64,000 nt of DNA, taken from the NCBI GenBank assembly GCA_963691705.1, contig OY829545.1:56708192-56772191 (forward strand). The letters run 5' to 3'. Positions within the stretch are counted from its first letter, which is position 1. Each line of letters begins with the position of its first letter. The notes beneath the pieces were generated by a model. The model had not been told where the DNA came from. It was given only the letters and a program-made list of their open reading frames with translations, and did not search any database. A program made the position numbers and the translations under genes. The stretch is from Viola odorata. Lineage: Eukaryota; Streptophyta; Magnoliopsida; Malpighiales; Violaceae. This document shows positions 54,536 through 64,000 of the stretch, one piece after another.

Positions 54536-54678
54536 TTAAAGAAAACATAATGTGACATATAATATCAAATAAAACATAATCATACCAAGTGGTTAAAATT
54601 GATGTGTATTTATACGTATTCAAATACATGAATTATGAAAATAAATACATAAAATATAAAATAATTATATAAATACAG

Positions 54679-56074
54679 TACTTCGCATCTTTTCGAAGTC
54701 CTGATGGGGAAGTTCTAATGACACCAGTAGACCTGATGCGAGCAGTTGTTCCTGTGTTTCCGCCATCAGAATCTAACCTAGTCTGAAAAGGATTCCTGAG
54801 AGGGGAACGAGTTCCCAGCAAGTTGCATTGTGCTCCTTCACAATTCTTCATGCTTTTCGATACCAACAACGATGGACTCATCTCTTTTTCAGAGTGAGTA
54901 TTAACAGAATTTCCCAGATCAAGCATTTTTGTAGCAACAAAATGTTTTTGTTCTTTGATAAAACTTTTCAATGATGCTGATATCAGGTACATCTTTTTTG
55001 TCACCCTACTCAGCATCCCACAATCAAGTTTTTCTGCGGCATTTAAGATGTTTGATCTTGACAATAACGGGTAATGCCAGAACTACTATAAAACAGCAAT
55101 AAATGTTCTTATTGTCTGCTCTAAGTTAACTGATTGAGCCACTGTTAATTAACAGATAAATAGACATGGAGGAATTCAAGAAAGTGATGGGTTTGATGAG
55201 ATCCCAAAACTGGCAGGGGGCTCGCCACAGGGACGGACGACGTGTTGGTCTCAAAGTTGCAGAGCCAGTAGACAATGGTGGCCTTTTAGAATACTTCTTC
55301 CGCAAAGATGGCAAGACCTGTCTGTTACTACATGAACGATTTGTCCAGTTTTTAAGGGACTTGCACGATGAAGTATGTGTTTCTATTTCGGATACCCAGA
55401 AAATGGTTTTATTAACCATTACAGATTGTAGATTCTGAAGGTGTTGATTTTATAGATGTTGAAGCTGGAGTTTGCACATTACGACCACAAATCTAGTGCT
55501 AGCATACCAGCTACAGATTTTGCCTCTTTAGTTGCATCTGCTGACATTAGTGAAGTAAACAAACTACTAGATCGGGTAGACGAACTAAGTGATGATCCAC
55601 ATCTCAGAGGAATACGCATTACATTCCAGGAATTTAAGGCTTTTGCAGAGCTACGTAAACAGTTACAGTGTCTGTCCATGGCCATTTTCAGTTATGGAAA
55701 AGTGAATGGAGAGCTAACGAAAAAGGATTTCCAAAGAGCCTGCATCTCGGGTATGGTACTAAGAAGTAATCCAAAATCCAATCCTAACATCTTTACTTCT
55801 AATTGCATCTACATTATCCTATGGTATTAGCAATAGCAACTTACATAAATTTGACCAGGTTTGCAGTGTCTCCATAACGGATGATTTGGTTAACATAATA
55901 TTCCATGTGTTCAATGCCAATCGTGATGGAACTTTAAGCTAAAATCAGTTTATAAGAGTTCTACAACGACGGGAAAATGATAACTCAGCACCTAGGGAGG
56001 CAGGTCTCAAGGGATTGTTATCTTGTTGTATGAGTTGTGCCAAAAACTGCTCTTCTGCAAAGCTTCTCCTATAA
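54679..56074 (+). pseudogene. Mitochondrial calcium uptake protein (MICU) homologue, degenerate
   Basis: MICU gates the mitochondrial calcium uniporter through EF hands. Exons: 54679-54893 (YFASFRSPDGEVLMTPVDLM ... FDTNNDGLISFSE, EF hand), 54987-55070 (YIFFVTLLSIPQSSFSAAFK, FDLDNNG), 55156-55372 (IDMEEFKKVMGLMRSQ, DNGGLLEYFF), 55456-55750 (MLKLEFAHYDHKSS, ITFQEFKAFAEL, AIFSYGKVNGELTKKDFQ) and 55859-56074 (NIIFHVFNANRDGTLS, FIRVLQRREND). Order and spacing match plant MICU. Lesions: TGA in the first exon after ESNLV (about 54784), TAA at 55157-55159 replacing the Glu that normally follows the EF-hand glycine, a one-base insertion near 55740, and TAA at 55940-55942. The N-terminal targeting region is absent. 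Introns are kept, so this is a genomic duplicate that has decayed. Confidence 0.85.
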
Positions 56075-56299
56075 CTTATTAACCAAATGCAGGACACCAA
56101 CCAAGTTTAGGCAAAGATTATCAAGTGCCTGGCAACAGATTTATTAAAGCTGAAGGGTTTCATACGGTTGATATATGCACATAAATTTCACTATTCATTT
56201 TTCAAAAACTCATCCAACTTTGCAATGCCGATCAAATCAAACACAACATAGTATGTAACGTAGCAGCCAAAGTAGAGAAAATCATCTATTATTTAACAA

Positions 56300-56555
56300 C
56301 AATTCTAACAAGATAAGGCAATTCAAATACTGAAAAGTGAGACAACGTACACCAAAAAGCATTACCATTCACAATCACCATTACTTCAACAGTTTTAACT
56401 AGATAAGGTGATTCAGTTACCGAGAAGTGAGACAATGTACACCAAAAAGCATAACCATTCGCAATCACCATTACCACAACAGGTTTAACAAAAGAAGGTG
56501 ATTCAGTTACCAAAAAGCAAGACAATCTACACCAACAAGCATAACTACTCACATA
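56300..56555 (+). repeat. 90-bp tandem repeat, about 2.8 copies
   Basis: The phrase AGATAAGG(T/C)(G/A)ATTCA, GTGAGACAA and CACCAAAAAGCAT recurs at exactly 90-base steps (56311, 56401, 56491). Ninety is divisible by three, so the minus strand stays open through all copies (30-residue repeat with AFWCTLSHFSV). It lies just past the 3' end of the ALP1-like gene and is more likely 3' flanking sequence than a gene. Confidence 0.85.
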
Positions 56556-56561
56556 ATTAAT

Positions 56562-57944
56562 TCATCTTCTCACACTTACCCGACTTAATTGCTTGGCCAG
56601 TGAATCCCTAATCTTCCTTCCAATCTCATCCACCTCTCCTTCAAAAGCCGGCAGCTCCTCTTCCTCCTGATTCAGACACCCAACGCGCTCCACTGGCAGT
56701 GGCTCGCCACACTTGATCAAGAAATTATGCAGCAGACAACCCATAACAATAACAAAAGGCAGAAACTCAACACATTCTTCTTTCCACCTACGGGCCAACA
56801 GCTGCCACCGCGCTTTAACCCTCCGAAACGCCATCCTAACCAACTCCATTGCGGTAGAATGGGCGGCGTTAAACTCCTTGACAGCTAAACCAAAATTTTC
56901 CTCTGTATTGTAAGGAGTCAGTAGCCAAGGCAAGAGAGGGAAACATGACTGTCCCATAATGTATTGAGGGATTGAATTCCCATCACTAAGCTCATAACAT
57001 GGCCCATTCAAGAAATCTCTCCACTCCTCCGCACCCGAGTAAAGCTTAGTCTGAGTTAAAATGGAATGGGGTTTCATGGTACTAGGCCATCCAGCAGAGA
57101 TATCCAAGAATATCCCTTCAGAATCCACCAATGCCTGAACAAGCAAAGATCCATTTGCCCCTAGGGCCTCACTATCAACCCCAAATGATTCAAACCCTAA
57201 AACCCCACAGCAATTCGGCAGAGAAATCCACCCAAAACCCACCACAATTCGCTCCAAATCCCTCCTAAACTCAACCAAGTTACCTAATTTATCAATCAGA
57301 GCTTTGCATACAGCGTAGAATGCGAGACATGCGGCCTGAGAGGAGTCAAGGTCGAATCTACGGGCGGTGGACTTGTAAGATGCGCCATGGGAGAGGCGGA
57401 AGATGGAGGCCGCGAGGGCGGATTCCGGAGGGATGGAAGGAGGGAGGGAGGAGAGTAAGGAAGGGGAGAGAAGGGAAAGGAGGCGACAGAAAGTTTGTTT
57501 GGACATGCGGAAGAAATGGGTCCATCGCGGGTCGTAATCGGAGTAAGAGGAGCGGAGGAAACGAAGGAAGAAGGAATCGGAAGAGTAGGGAAGGGGAGGG
57601 GAAGGAGAGGGAGGGGGAGAGAAAGGGAGGGAAGCGAGGAGGGATTCAAGGTGGAGGGATTGAGACGGGAGGAGGTAAAGGTCATTTTTGGAGAGGAAAG
57701 AATGAGCGGCGCCTGCGGCGGCGGAGAGGAGGTAAAGGAGGTGGTTGGCGGTGGGCTTGGTTTGAGGTTTGAATTTTTTGGGTTTTGAGGTGGTTTTGAG
57801 AGGTTTGGAGGTGGCCGGGACGGAGGATTCACCGGTGGCGGTCATGTCTGGAGTGGAGAGTGGGATCACAAGTTTCGGAGTTAATGAGACGGGTATATTT
57901 GAAGGTGTTGACGAAACAGAAGCATCAGTAACAAACAGAAACAA
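56562..57944 (-). CDS. ALP1-like protein: host gene derived from a Harbinger transposase
   Basis: Single uninterrupted frame of 460 codons, the only intact gene-length frame here that is not in an element. After a T/S/P-rich start and a proline/serine stretch (about residues 95-125) come FFLRFLRSSYSDYDPRWTHF and FFRMSKQTFCRLLSLLSPSL, the helical part of Harbinger-type transposases. The C-terminal half follows the DDE_Tnp_4 fold (PNCCGVLGFESFG, DISAGWPSTMKPHSIL, GQSCFPLLPWLLTPY, FRRVKARWQLLARRW, FVIVMGCLLHNFL). The three acidic catalytic residues are missing, so it should not cut DNA. It resembles the Arabidopsis At3g19120 / ALP1-like group (from memory), some of whose members join Polycomb complexes. 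An in-frame ATG at 57845 (MTATGESS) is an equally likely start. Confidence 0.85.
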   Translation of the reverse strand: MFLFVTDASVSSTPSNIPVSLTPKLVIPLSTPDMTATGESSVPATSKPLKTTSKPKKFKPQTKPTANHLLYLLSAAAGAAHSFLSKNDLYLLPSQSLHLESLLASLPFSPPPSPSPPLPYSSDSFFLRFLRSSYSDYDPRWTHFFRMSKQTFCRLLSLLSPSLLSSLPPSIPPESALAASIFRLSHGASYKSTARRFDLDSSQAACLAFYAVCKALIDKLGNLVEFRRDLERIVVGFGWISLPNCCGVLGFESFGVDSEALGANGSLLVQALVDSEGIFLDISAGWPSTMKPHSILTQTKLYSGAEEWRDFLNGPCYELSDGNSIPQYIMGQSCFPLLPWLLTPYNTEENFGLAVKEFNAAHSTAMELVRMAFRRVKARWQLLARRWKEECVEFLPFVIVMGCLLHNFLIKCGEPLPVERVGCLNQEEEELPAFEGEVDEIGRKIRDSLAKQLSRVSVRR

Positions 57945-58045
57945 ACGGATTTGACAAATGTCTTACGTGTGCAAACTGCCAACACGACACGTATACACTT
58001 CATTTCTACGTGCGTATGCTTGAACAAGATCTGTCTTTTTTTCTG

Positions 58046-58064
58046 TTTTTATTTTATTTTATAG
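58046..58064 (-). promoter_or_regulatory. Possible TATA box of the ALP1-like gene
   Basis: Minus strand reads AAACTATAAAATAAAATAAA about 105 bases before the first ATG (57944). It is the best TATA match on this side; the spacing suits a short leader. Confidence 0.4.
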
Positions 58065-58676
58065 TTTAGTGGGATACTATTGACATGATACCGCACAGGC
58101 ACAATGTCTTGCAATTGATTTTATCAAGTGTAAAGCAACCTATGAGTTTATCGGCAGGCAAGGTGGTGGGAAGGCTAGTGTATGTATCCAACTGTTGCTT
58201 CTCTAAATTTCTCCACAGCAATCTGTCACCAAGTAGCATCTAATCTTTCGGGGAAGCACAAAAATTTACTGATCGATATGTTTCAATAAATAAACTGAAT
58301 ACCTGCATCCTCAAGATCATGGTCTGCAATGACATCTTTCAAACTAGATCCTGATTATCTAATGGAATTTAGATAAAGACACCTTACCCAACAGAGCAGT
58401 CAACAAACTTTATTCTCATCCACAATTGATAATCCTGGAATCGGGGTGAGGGTAATTCTATAAAGTGGCGTACTGATGTGGACGATCTTTTTGCTCCTAG
58501 GTCATCTGCAAAGCACCAGAGGGGGTCTCTGGCATAAAATCTCTGACGATCAAGTTAGTATCGTGGAAGTGATGAGGAGTAGGAGAGTTAACGGGATAGT
58601 TACCGGGTTTGAGTTTAAACTTCTGTCTAGTTTATCTGGTTGTGTCCGTCTGTCCTAAATGTAGAGGCGAGGGGGG

Positions 58677-58684
58677 TATTTATA
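58677..58684 (+). promoter_or_regulatory. TATA-like box upstream of the T3 gene
   Basis: GGGGGTATTTATACCCCACC lies about 240 bases before the conserved coding part, in the gene's direction. It is followed by three 21-bp units GCATTGAATGCCATCACTTCC (58755-58817). Confidence 0.45.
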
Positions 58685-58754
58685 CCCCACCCATCTTAAT
58701 TTCCTGGGACAAGTGGGGCCTTGGGGCCAGAGCATTTTAAGGCTTTAGGCGGTG

Positions 58755-58817
58755 GCATTGAATGCCATCACTTCCGCATTGAATGCCATCACCTCCGCAT
58801 TAAATGCTCTCTCATCC
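58755..58817 (+). repeat. 21-bp tandem repeat, three units
   Basis: GCATTGAATGCCATCACTTCC, then a near-copy with ACC, then a degenerate copy starting GCATTAAATGC; in the leader region of the T3 gene. Confidence 0.8.
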
Positions 58818-59177
58818 ATCCTATATACTCTGTCGTCCGCCGTATATCCTTTGCGTCCGCCAAACATATAACCCATGACGTGATGATTTCCCTTGACACG
58901 TGTGTGGCACGTGGTAGAGATGTTAGGCTAAACACGGTTCTTCCGGGGAATCAAAGGATTTTGTATACCAAAATGTTCCAATATGTTTTTCCCTTCCCCT
59001 CCATAGTCAACAGTTTATTGAACCGTTACTCTTGGTCGGGCATATATGCATTTATTAGGGTTTGTGAATTAAATTGCATTCTTTCGCCTTCCGTCGCCCT
59101 ATTCTGAATTTTCTCAACTGCATTACCGGGGGTGGAGGGGGATTGATCACCATTTCCCCCTATTGGGATGACGAATT

Positions 59178-59182
59178 GGTCC
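59178..59182. repeat. Target-site duplication of the solo LTR, GGTCC (left copy)
   Basis: GGTCC precedes TGTCGCGCCCC; the same bases follow ATCAACA at 62338-62342. Confidence 0.85.
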
Positions 59183-60049
59183 TGTCGCGCCCCGAAAATT
59201 AAAAGAAAAATTCGCGAGTGTACGACGAATCTGAGACCTTACGATGCTCGGTGTAAAAAGGACGCCTCGCAACATGCAATGAAGTCGCCACCCTAATTTT
59301 GTCTCTAGGCTTAGGGAACCTAATCGTCATGGCATAAAAAATAAAATAAATAAAAACTAAAGGCACAAAAAAAGGGTCTAAACCCAAGACAAAGGTTCAG
59401 GGTCGTATTATGGATTCGGGAAGGTGTTAGGCACCCGAGTCACATCCGAAAATGGTTACCGGTTGATAAGAGAGGTGTTTAAAAGATGTTTGATAAAAAT
59501 GCGTTTTAAAAAGGGGTCCTCAGAGGAATCGTCACTTTAGTCTTTTCCATGATCGGGACCATTCAGGAATAATTAATCGTTGGATGGGGTTACCGTTTTA
59601 AAAATCTTTTCGGACGGGGTTACCATTTTCAAGACCGATCGATTATTCCTGACCGTAGTGCGATGGGACTGAATTTTCCGTAAGACTGAATGAGCGCCCT
59701 CTATTTCATCATCGGAACATGCATGATTAAATTAATTACTACGTGATTCTATTATGGATAGCTTAACAGAGTACAGATTAAATGAGAGGTTTTGAAATGA
59801 TAAACTGATGTGGGATCGAAGCCACCAAATACATGTAGTCAATATAAGCAAAAATTTAAAATCAAACGAACATGGCATTTTAAGCGAGTCTTCTAAACAA
59901 GTTGTTCATGTGAATTGATTTTAATTCTAGCAATTCTATATATCATGCATACGATTAATATTTACGAAAAAGCTTTGAATAAATAAAAGGGACAGAAAGG
60001 CGTACTTTCGAGCGAAGCTTGAATTTTAAACCTACAAAATGAGAGTGTT

Positions 60050-60735
60050 AGTGATAGCTCGAAAAATAAATAAGCAGTTTATGAATGCGAGGATTTAAAT
60101 AACAGTTGATATTTATCGAAAAATTAAACAATGATTTTGATGCGTACGAAGACAAAAGTGGCGATTTGATGCATACGAAAATTTAAATGATGATTTGATA
60201 AGTGCAGGAAAATTTAAATGATCATTTGACTAGTGCGAGAAATTTAAATGATAATAGTTGATAAATGCGAGAAATTTAAATGATGATTTGATGCATGCGA
60301 AAATTTAAATGATGATTTGTCGAGTGCGAGAAATTTAAATGATGACAGTTGATATGTGCGAGAAATTTAAATGATGATTTGCAGGAAAATGAATGATTTG
60401 CAGAAAAATTAAACAGTTGATAATTTGCAGAAAATTAAACAGTTGATATTTACGGAAAATTAAACAGTTGATATTTGCGGAAAATTAAATAGTTGATGAT
60501 TTGTGGAAAATTAAACAGTTGATGATTTGCAGAATTTTAAAGCGTTGATATTTGCGAAAAATTAAAGCAGTTGATGATTTGCAGAAAATTAAAGCAGTTG
60601 AGGATTTGCAGAAATTAAAAATGCGACCAACCATATGGGCGGTAAATTAAATGACTGAATTTAAATTGCGGAAAGTAAATTGCGAAAAATTAAAGTGCGA
60701 AGAATTTAAACAGTTGATAGGTACAAAATTTTAAA
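60050..60735 (+). repeat. Degenerate AAATTTAAATGATGATTTG minisatellite inside the solo LTR
   Basis: More than ten variable units of roughly 25-45 bases share GAAATTTAAATGATGATTTG or AAATTAAACAGTTGAT(G)ATTTG, often with GTGCGAG or GCATGCGAA between them. Two sub-types succeed each other, the second from about 60400. Confidence 0.75.
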
Positions 60736-61644
60736 GCGATAGTACAAAAAAATGGTCATACGAAACATACGAGTATTTTACGAAAAACGTGATCCGAGGT
60801 CTCGGAAAGAATGAAAATGGCCTGGGCCCAATTTGAAAAATAAAGAAAATAGGCCAAGAATAGTTCCTGGCCCAAGGATATAACCCATCACCTTTCCTTC
60901 TTCTCTCCCGCATGAGCCCAAGCATGCATGACACTATTCATCGTCATCTTCCTTGGATCGCCGACGCTACTGCCGGCGACCAAGGTCCGGCCAACCGTGG
61001 CCGAAACAAAAAACCTTCGTATCGAGATGCTCGTCTCCTCGACGACTTCCCAACCGTATGAACCTCGAATCTCGGTTTAAACCGTGCCGAGTTTAATTTC
61101 AAAAAAACGAAGAAAATGATAATTACTGAAAAATAATTAATTCGCAAGATTTATCTAACCATTAAGCAAATTAAAAGCGTGTATTTAATCTATGACATAT
61201 ATAGGAATTATTGGCATAAATATAAGCAATTGGTTTGATCAAAATGATAATAATAAATTCAAGGAAAGAAAGCGCAGAAAAACGAAGGAAAAACTTGAAA
61301 AAAAAAGCTTACTGAAATGCTTGAAACTAGTGGCGACTATCGCTCAAGATGAGCAATCTGTCCAAAGGGAGAAGAAGCAAGTTGCTTCATCGTGAATTTG
61401 TGTCCATTTCGAAGGAAGGCAATGGCCTATTTATAGGCCAAGATCGCGTGAAGGGAGGACGCGACGCTGCGCATGGAGGAGCTAGGCATGCCCTGGCGGG
61501 GCTAGGGCTCTCGTGGTGGCAGGTCTACGACGTTGTGATGATCGCGGACGGGACAGGAAGTGACGGGAGCAAGCAGCTCGGTGGCTTGCTCCGCTGCTGC
61601 TCGCTGCCACGGTGCATGTGCACCATGCACCCTAAAATGGTGGG

Positions 61645-61686
61645 CCGTTGATCTGGTTGACTTTCCTTGGTCAACCAGATCAACGG
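61645..61686. repeat. Perfect 17-bp hairpin in the solo LTR
   Basis: CCGTTGATCTGGTTGAC is followed after eight bases by GTCAACCAGATCAACGG. It could fold as RNA or DNA; a decayed relative is at 18484-18532. Confidence 0.9.
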
Positions 61687-64000
61687 TGATGATCAACTTG
61701 GCCCTTTAGCTTATTTAAACGGCCTCGAGTCATTTTCGTGAGCAAACGTTCCGAATTTTTGAGCCAAAAGTGCTAGCGCGTAGAGAAAAATAAGACGAGT
61801 TTAACAGTCTACAACGAATGAAGAATTTTTTCGTTTAACTTGTTTATTTTCTCGTTCGGAAATATAAAATGTTCGGACGAAAAATAAATGATGTTATGAC
61901 AAAAACTACGTGAAACGAAATTGGTCGGTGTGGATGAAAAAAAGAGTAGGTAATAGTTGATTGAAGACATAACGCGTTCGAGCTATTATCCGAGCGAACT
62001 TACTCGGGTCCAATAAAAGCTCGAACAAAAATAATAATAAAATAAAAAATGCTAAAAAATATGATAAAATATTAAAAATTCTAAACTTTATGTGATGACC
62101 TAAAACGGAAAAATAAATAGTAAATGACTAACGGATAATTAAAAATATGAAAATGACGTGACAAAAAATTAAAAATGCGATTTCGAATGCTGATGACAAT
62201 AATAACGATGATAAAATGTGACGAGAATTAGAAAGTAAACTAATGACAGTAAATTAATTAAAAATGACAGTAAGTTGAGTAAAATAACAGAAATGGTAAA
62301 TTCAATTAAAAATGACGTCAAAATTCGGGTATCAACAGGTCCGACCTTTTCTGCGGAACTTTCAAAAGTTTGAGTCCTCCGTGTCTAGATGGAAAGATCG
62401 ATTCTTCGTGATTTAGCTATCGTCTTCCCTATGACGTTCGAGATTCAATCAGGTAATTACTGACAAGGATTGGGTGAAGCCTACCGAACTTCTACCAGCA
62501 ATGCAAAACTATGTAAACAGACTGCTAGCCTTTAATGCACCTTTTCATACCAGAAATCTGGCTACCAATGTTAAGTTAACGGACTGTCAGATTGGTGAGT
62601 TTCCGTCTGCTTTATTCATTTTTTGGAGATTTTTCAATTCTAACTCTGTCCTGCATTTACAGAAGCTGCACCTGGTTGGATACTGGAGCCTTTGCTTAAG
62701 AAAACTAGGAGAGCAAAATCGTCTCACCTTCAAGCAAGGGTCTTTCTGGCTAGGACGAGGGGAACTATCAGAGCGTCCTCTTCCCGAGCCGTGTTTGTGC
62801 CAGTTACTCGCTTCTCTCCATCCACTTCCACTTCCATTGAGATATCAGACACAACCCTCGAGCAAGCGTTAGGGTTAAAGGTTGAGGTGATTGATGCCCA
62901 ACATTAGGAGGATATGGAGGACCCGATAGAGTACTTTCGAATATCTTCAAAGAGGGTAAACAAATGGAAAAGAGTAGATGAAGTCGTAGCAGCTGGAGCG
63001 TGAGTTATTCCTCCTGTAGCTCCTATGGTTTGGCCTAAATTTTCGGACCTATTGATGGTAAGGGAAGAGGAGACCAAACCGGTTCTCTAACCAGTTCCTT
63101 CCGTTGCCCCACCAATGATGATCGCATCTACTTCGGATACCTCCGGCCAACCGCCTTCTTCGAATACTGTCCAAATTTTGGATGAGTCTGTCGCACCGGA
63201 AGTCGGGCTAAGTTTCTCTCAGCAACCGTTATCTTCTCATGTGCCAACGCTCAAAGACAGATCATACTCCTCTCAACCGTTATCCTCTCCTGCGCTAGTG
63301 TTCGAAGATAGACCAAGCTCTTCCCAGCCGTTATCCTCTATGATATCGGTATAATTCATTCTGGGCCCGGTACTTCCTGACATTCTCTTCTCTAACAACC
63401 GAGCTCGGGGTCCTTCTTGCAACCTCGTGGCCAATCTCTCTACAACTCAGGATAGCGCGGTTACCCACCGATTGAACCCACAGAATCTCGATACTTTGGG
63501 CATGCGATCTTTAGGATTACCAGAGACTAGTGCCTAGGATGCTTGGATGGCTTCCTTGGTAGAAGAGATGTTATGCATTCCTGCCGACAGGGAGTTTTCG
63601 ACAGATGTCCCTTAATGCTCAACTTGCCCAAGTTCACAGTAAGCTCTTCTCCATATTTTTTCAACTTTAGTACGTGACAGAGTCAGTTGACGCCTAGTTT
63701 GAGGAGACAGACCGTGATCGTGAGAAGAAAGAGGCATTGCTTGCTCAAGCCACTGAAGAGTGTGTAAAGCTTCGAGACAAAAACCGATATCTTACCAAAT
63801 TCCAAGAGCAAACTCAAAAGTCTTTGGAGGACTGTCGGGTGGAGTTGACGGTGACTCGAAAGGAAAGGGACACCCGTGAAGCCAAGGTAGAAGAACTCAA
63901 AGTAAAGCCGGCCGCCGAAAAAGAAAAAAACTTCCCTCCTCCAAAAGAAATTGGAATCTGTTCCGGAGAAGATAGGCTGGTGGAGAAGAAAGGTCATGGG

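Larger units (their letters stand above)
59183..62337. mobile_element. Solo LTR, 3,155 bp, of a large-LTR gypsy element (Ogre-like)
   Basis: It starts TGTCGCGCCCCGAAAATT and ends AATTCGGGTATCAACA, with TG..CA ends and a 5-bp duplication GGTCC on both sides. No internal retroelement genes lie between, so it is best read as one LTR left after recombination between two. Lengths above 3 kb are typical of Ogre-type elements, but the family call is inference. Inside are an AT-rich minisatellite, a perfect 17-bp hairpin and CG-richer sequence near 60900-61640. Short frames there are not genes. Confidence 0.8.
58880..63997 (+). pseudogene. T3 Transposase_28-like gene, split by a solo LTR and decayed
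   Basis: Part 1 (58880-59177) encodes RLNTVLPGNQRILYTKMFQY, then YAFIRVCELNCILSPSVALF, matching gene A (RLNSVLPANSRMLYAKLFDH) and gene B (YAFLRTCELKNILTPSLNLF); about 12 residues between are deleted. Part 2 resumes after the solo LTR at 62343 with FQKFESSVSRWKDRFFVIDL (gene A: SSVPHWKEEFFIIDLP) and KPTELLPAMQNYVNRLL. A 68-bp intron (62595-62662, GTGAGT...TTACAG, phase 1) leads to EAAPGWILEPLLKKTRRAKS, matching PPPGWEPEYFRRKRKR of gene A. Then come serine-rich sequence and, at 63700-63997, a coiled-coil-like stretch (KKEALLAQATEECVKLRDKN). Several stops (for example after DAQH, about 62905) and frame changes make it a pseudogene. It continues past the window edge. Confidence 0.7.
58400..64000 (-). 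mobile_element. T3: fragment of a Tat-like element in reverse orientation (cut by window edge)
   Basis: The plus strand carries a Transposase_28-like gene homologous to antisense genes A and B of T2. By analogy the parent element runs on the minus strand and its gag-pol would lie to the right, outside the window. No LTR, S1 or S2 copy is recognised between the ALP1-like promoter and 58.7 kb, so the left part is either missing or too decayed; the left boundary given is approximate. A 3.2-kb solo LTR interrupts it. 58070-58400 shows nothing recognisable. Confidence 0.6.

Noticed and set aside
57320..57788. Glycine/arginine-rich plus-strand frames
   Set aside because: They are antisense shadows of the proline/serine-rich part of the ALP1-like gene.

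Overview
The window looks like a repeat-rich intergenic region of a plant nuclear genome, most likely a eudicot. This rests on plant retrotransposon lineages (Tat-type Ty3/gypsy with two RNase H domains), plant TIR elements (PIF/Harbinger, hAT, Stowaway), and decayed copies of Dicer-like 2, arogenate dehydrogenase, a SpoU-type RNA methylase, a mitochondrial calcium-uptake (MICU) protein and an NHL/LEA-2 protein. I recognise one gene that looks intact and host-owned: a 460-codon ALP1-like gene derived from a Harbinger transposase (56562-57944, minus). The species cannot be named from the sequence.

Layout, left to right. 1-2933: 3' part of a Tat-like gypsy element (T1) with two antisense small ORFs and its 3' LTR. 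2934-17895: tandem array of about four and a half ~1.74-kb units, each with a fragment resembling the start of a LINE ORF2. Unit 1 is split by a 7.0-kb non-autonomous LTR element (4398-11428, minus; 5-bp TSD CTCCA). 17896-20160: AT-rich relics. 20165-23340: Dicer-like 2 pseudogene. 24668-24898: Stowaway-like MITE. 25223-25885: two more gene fragments on the minus strand. 25939-52624: a PIF/Harbinger-like element holding a MYB-like gene and a transposase, both broken. It is itself invaded by a Stowaway MITE, a 1.7-kb hAT element (TSD TTCAAAAC) and a complete 15-kb Tat-like retrotransposon, T2 (36895-51874, TSD ATAGC). 53717-56074: NHL/LEA-2 and MICU pseudogenes. 56562-57944: the ALP1-like gene. 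About 58.4 kb to the right edge: part of a third Tat-like element (T3) in the opposite orientation, split by a 3.2-kb solo LTR (59183-62337, TSD GGTCC).

The most interesting content is the antisense gene set carried by the Tat-like elements. T2 has, between pol and its 3' LTR, about 7 kb with four genes on the strand opposite to gag-pol. Two are long spliced paralogues (A and B) with a domain I recognise as the 'putative gypsy type transposon' family (Pfam Transposase_28) followed by a coiled-coil-like tail. Two are small proteins (S1 about 150 residues, S2 about 125) with no family I know. Each has a TATA-like box upstream, strong for A and S2, weak for B. S1 and S2 recur in the diverged T1. 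The A/B gene recurs in T3 with an intron at the homologous place and in the same phase (phase 1). This points to a conserved antisense transcription programme inside the elements. All the long copies in the window carry stops or frameshifts, so the elements look dead here.

No tRNA, rRNA or CRISPR features were seen. Coordinates come from reading the sequence by eye; LTR and TSD boundaries are exact as printed, while exon ends inside pseudogenes are inferred from splice consensus and protein resemblance.
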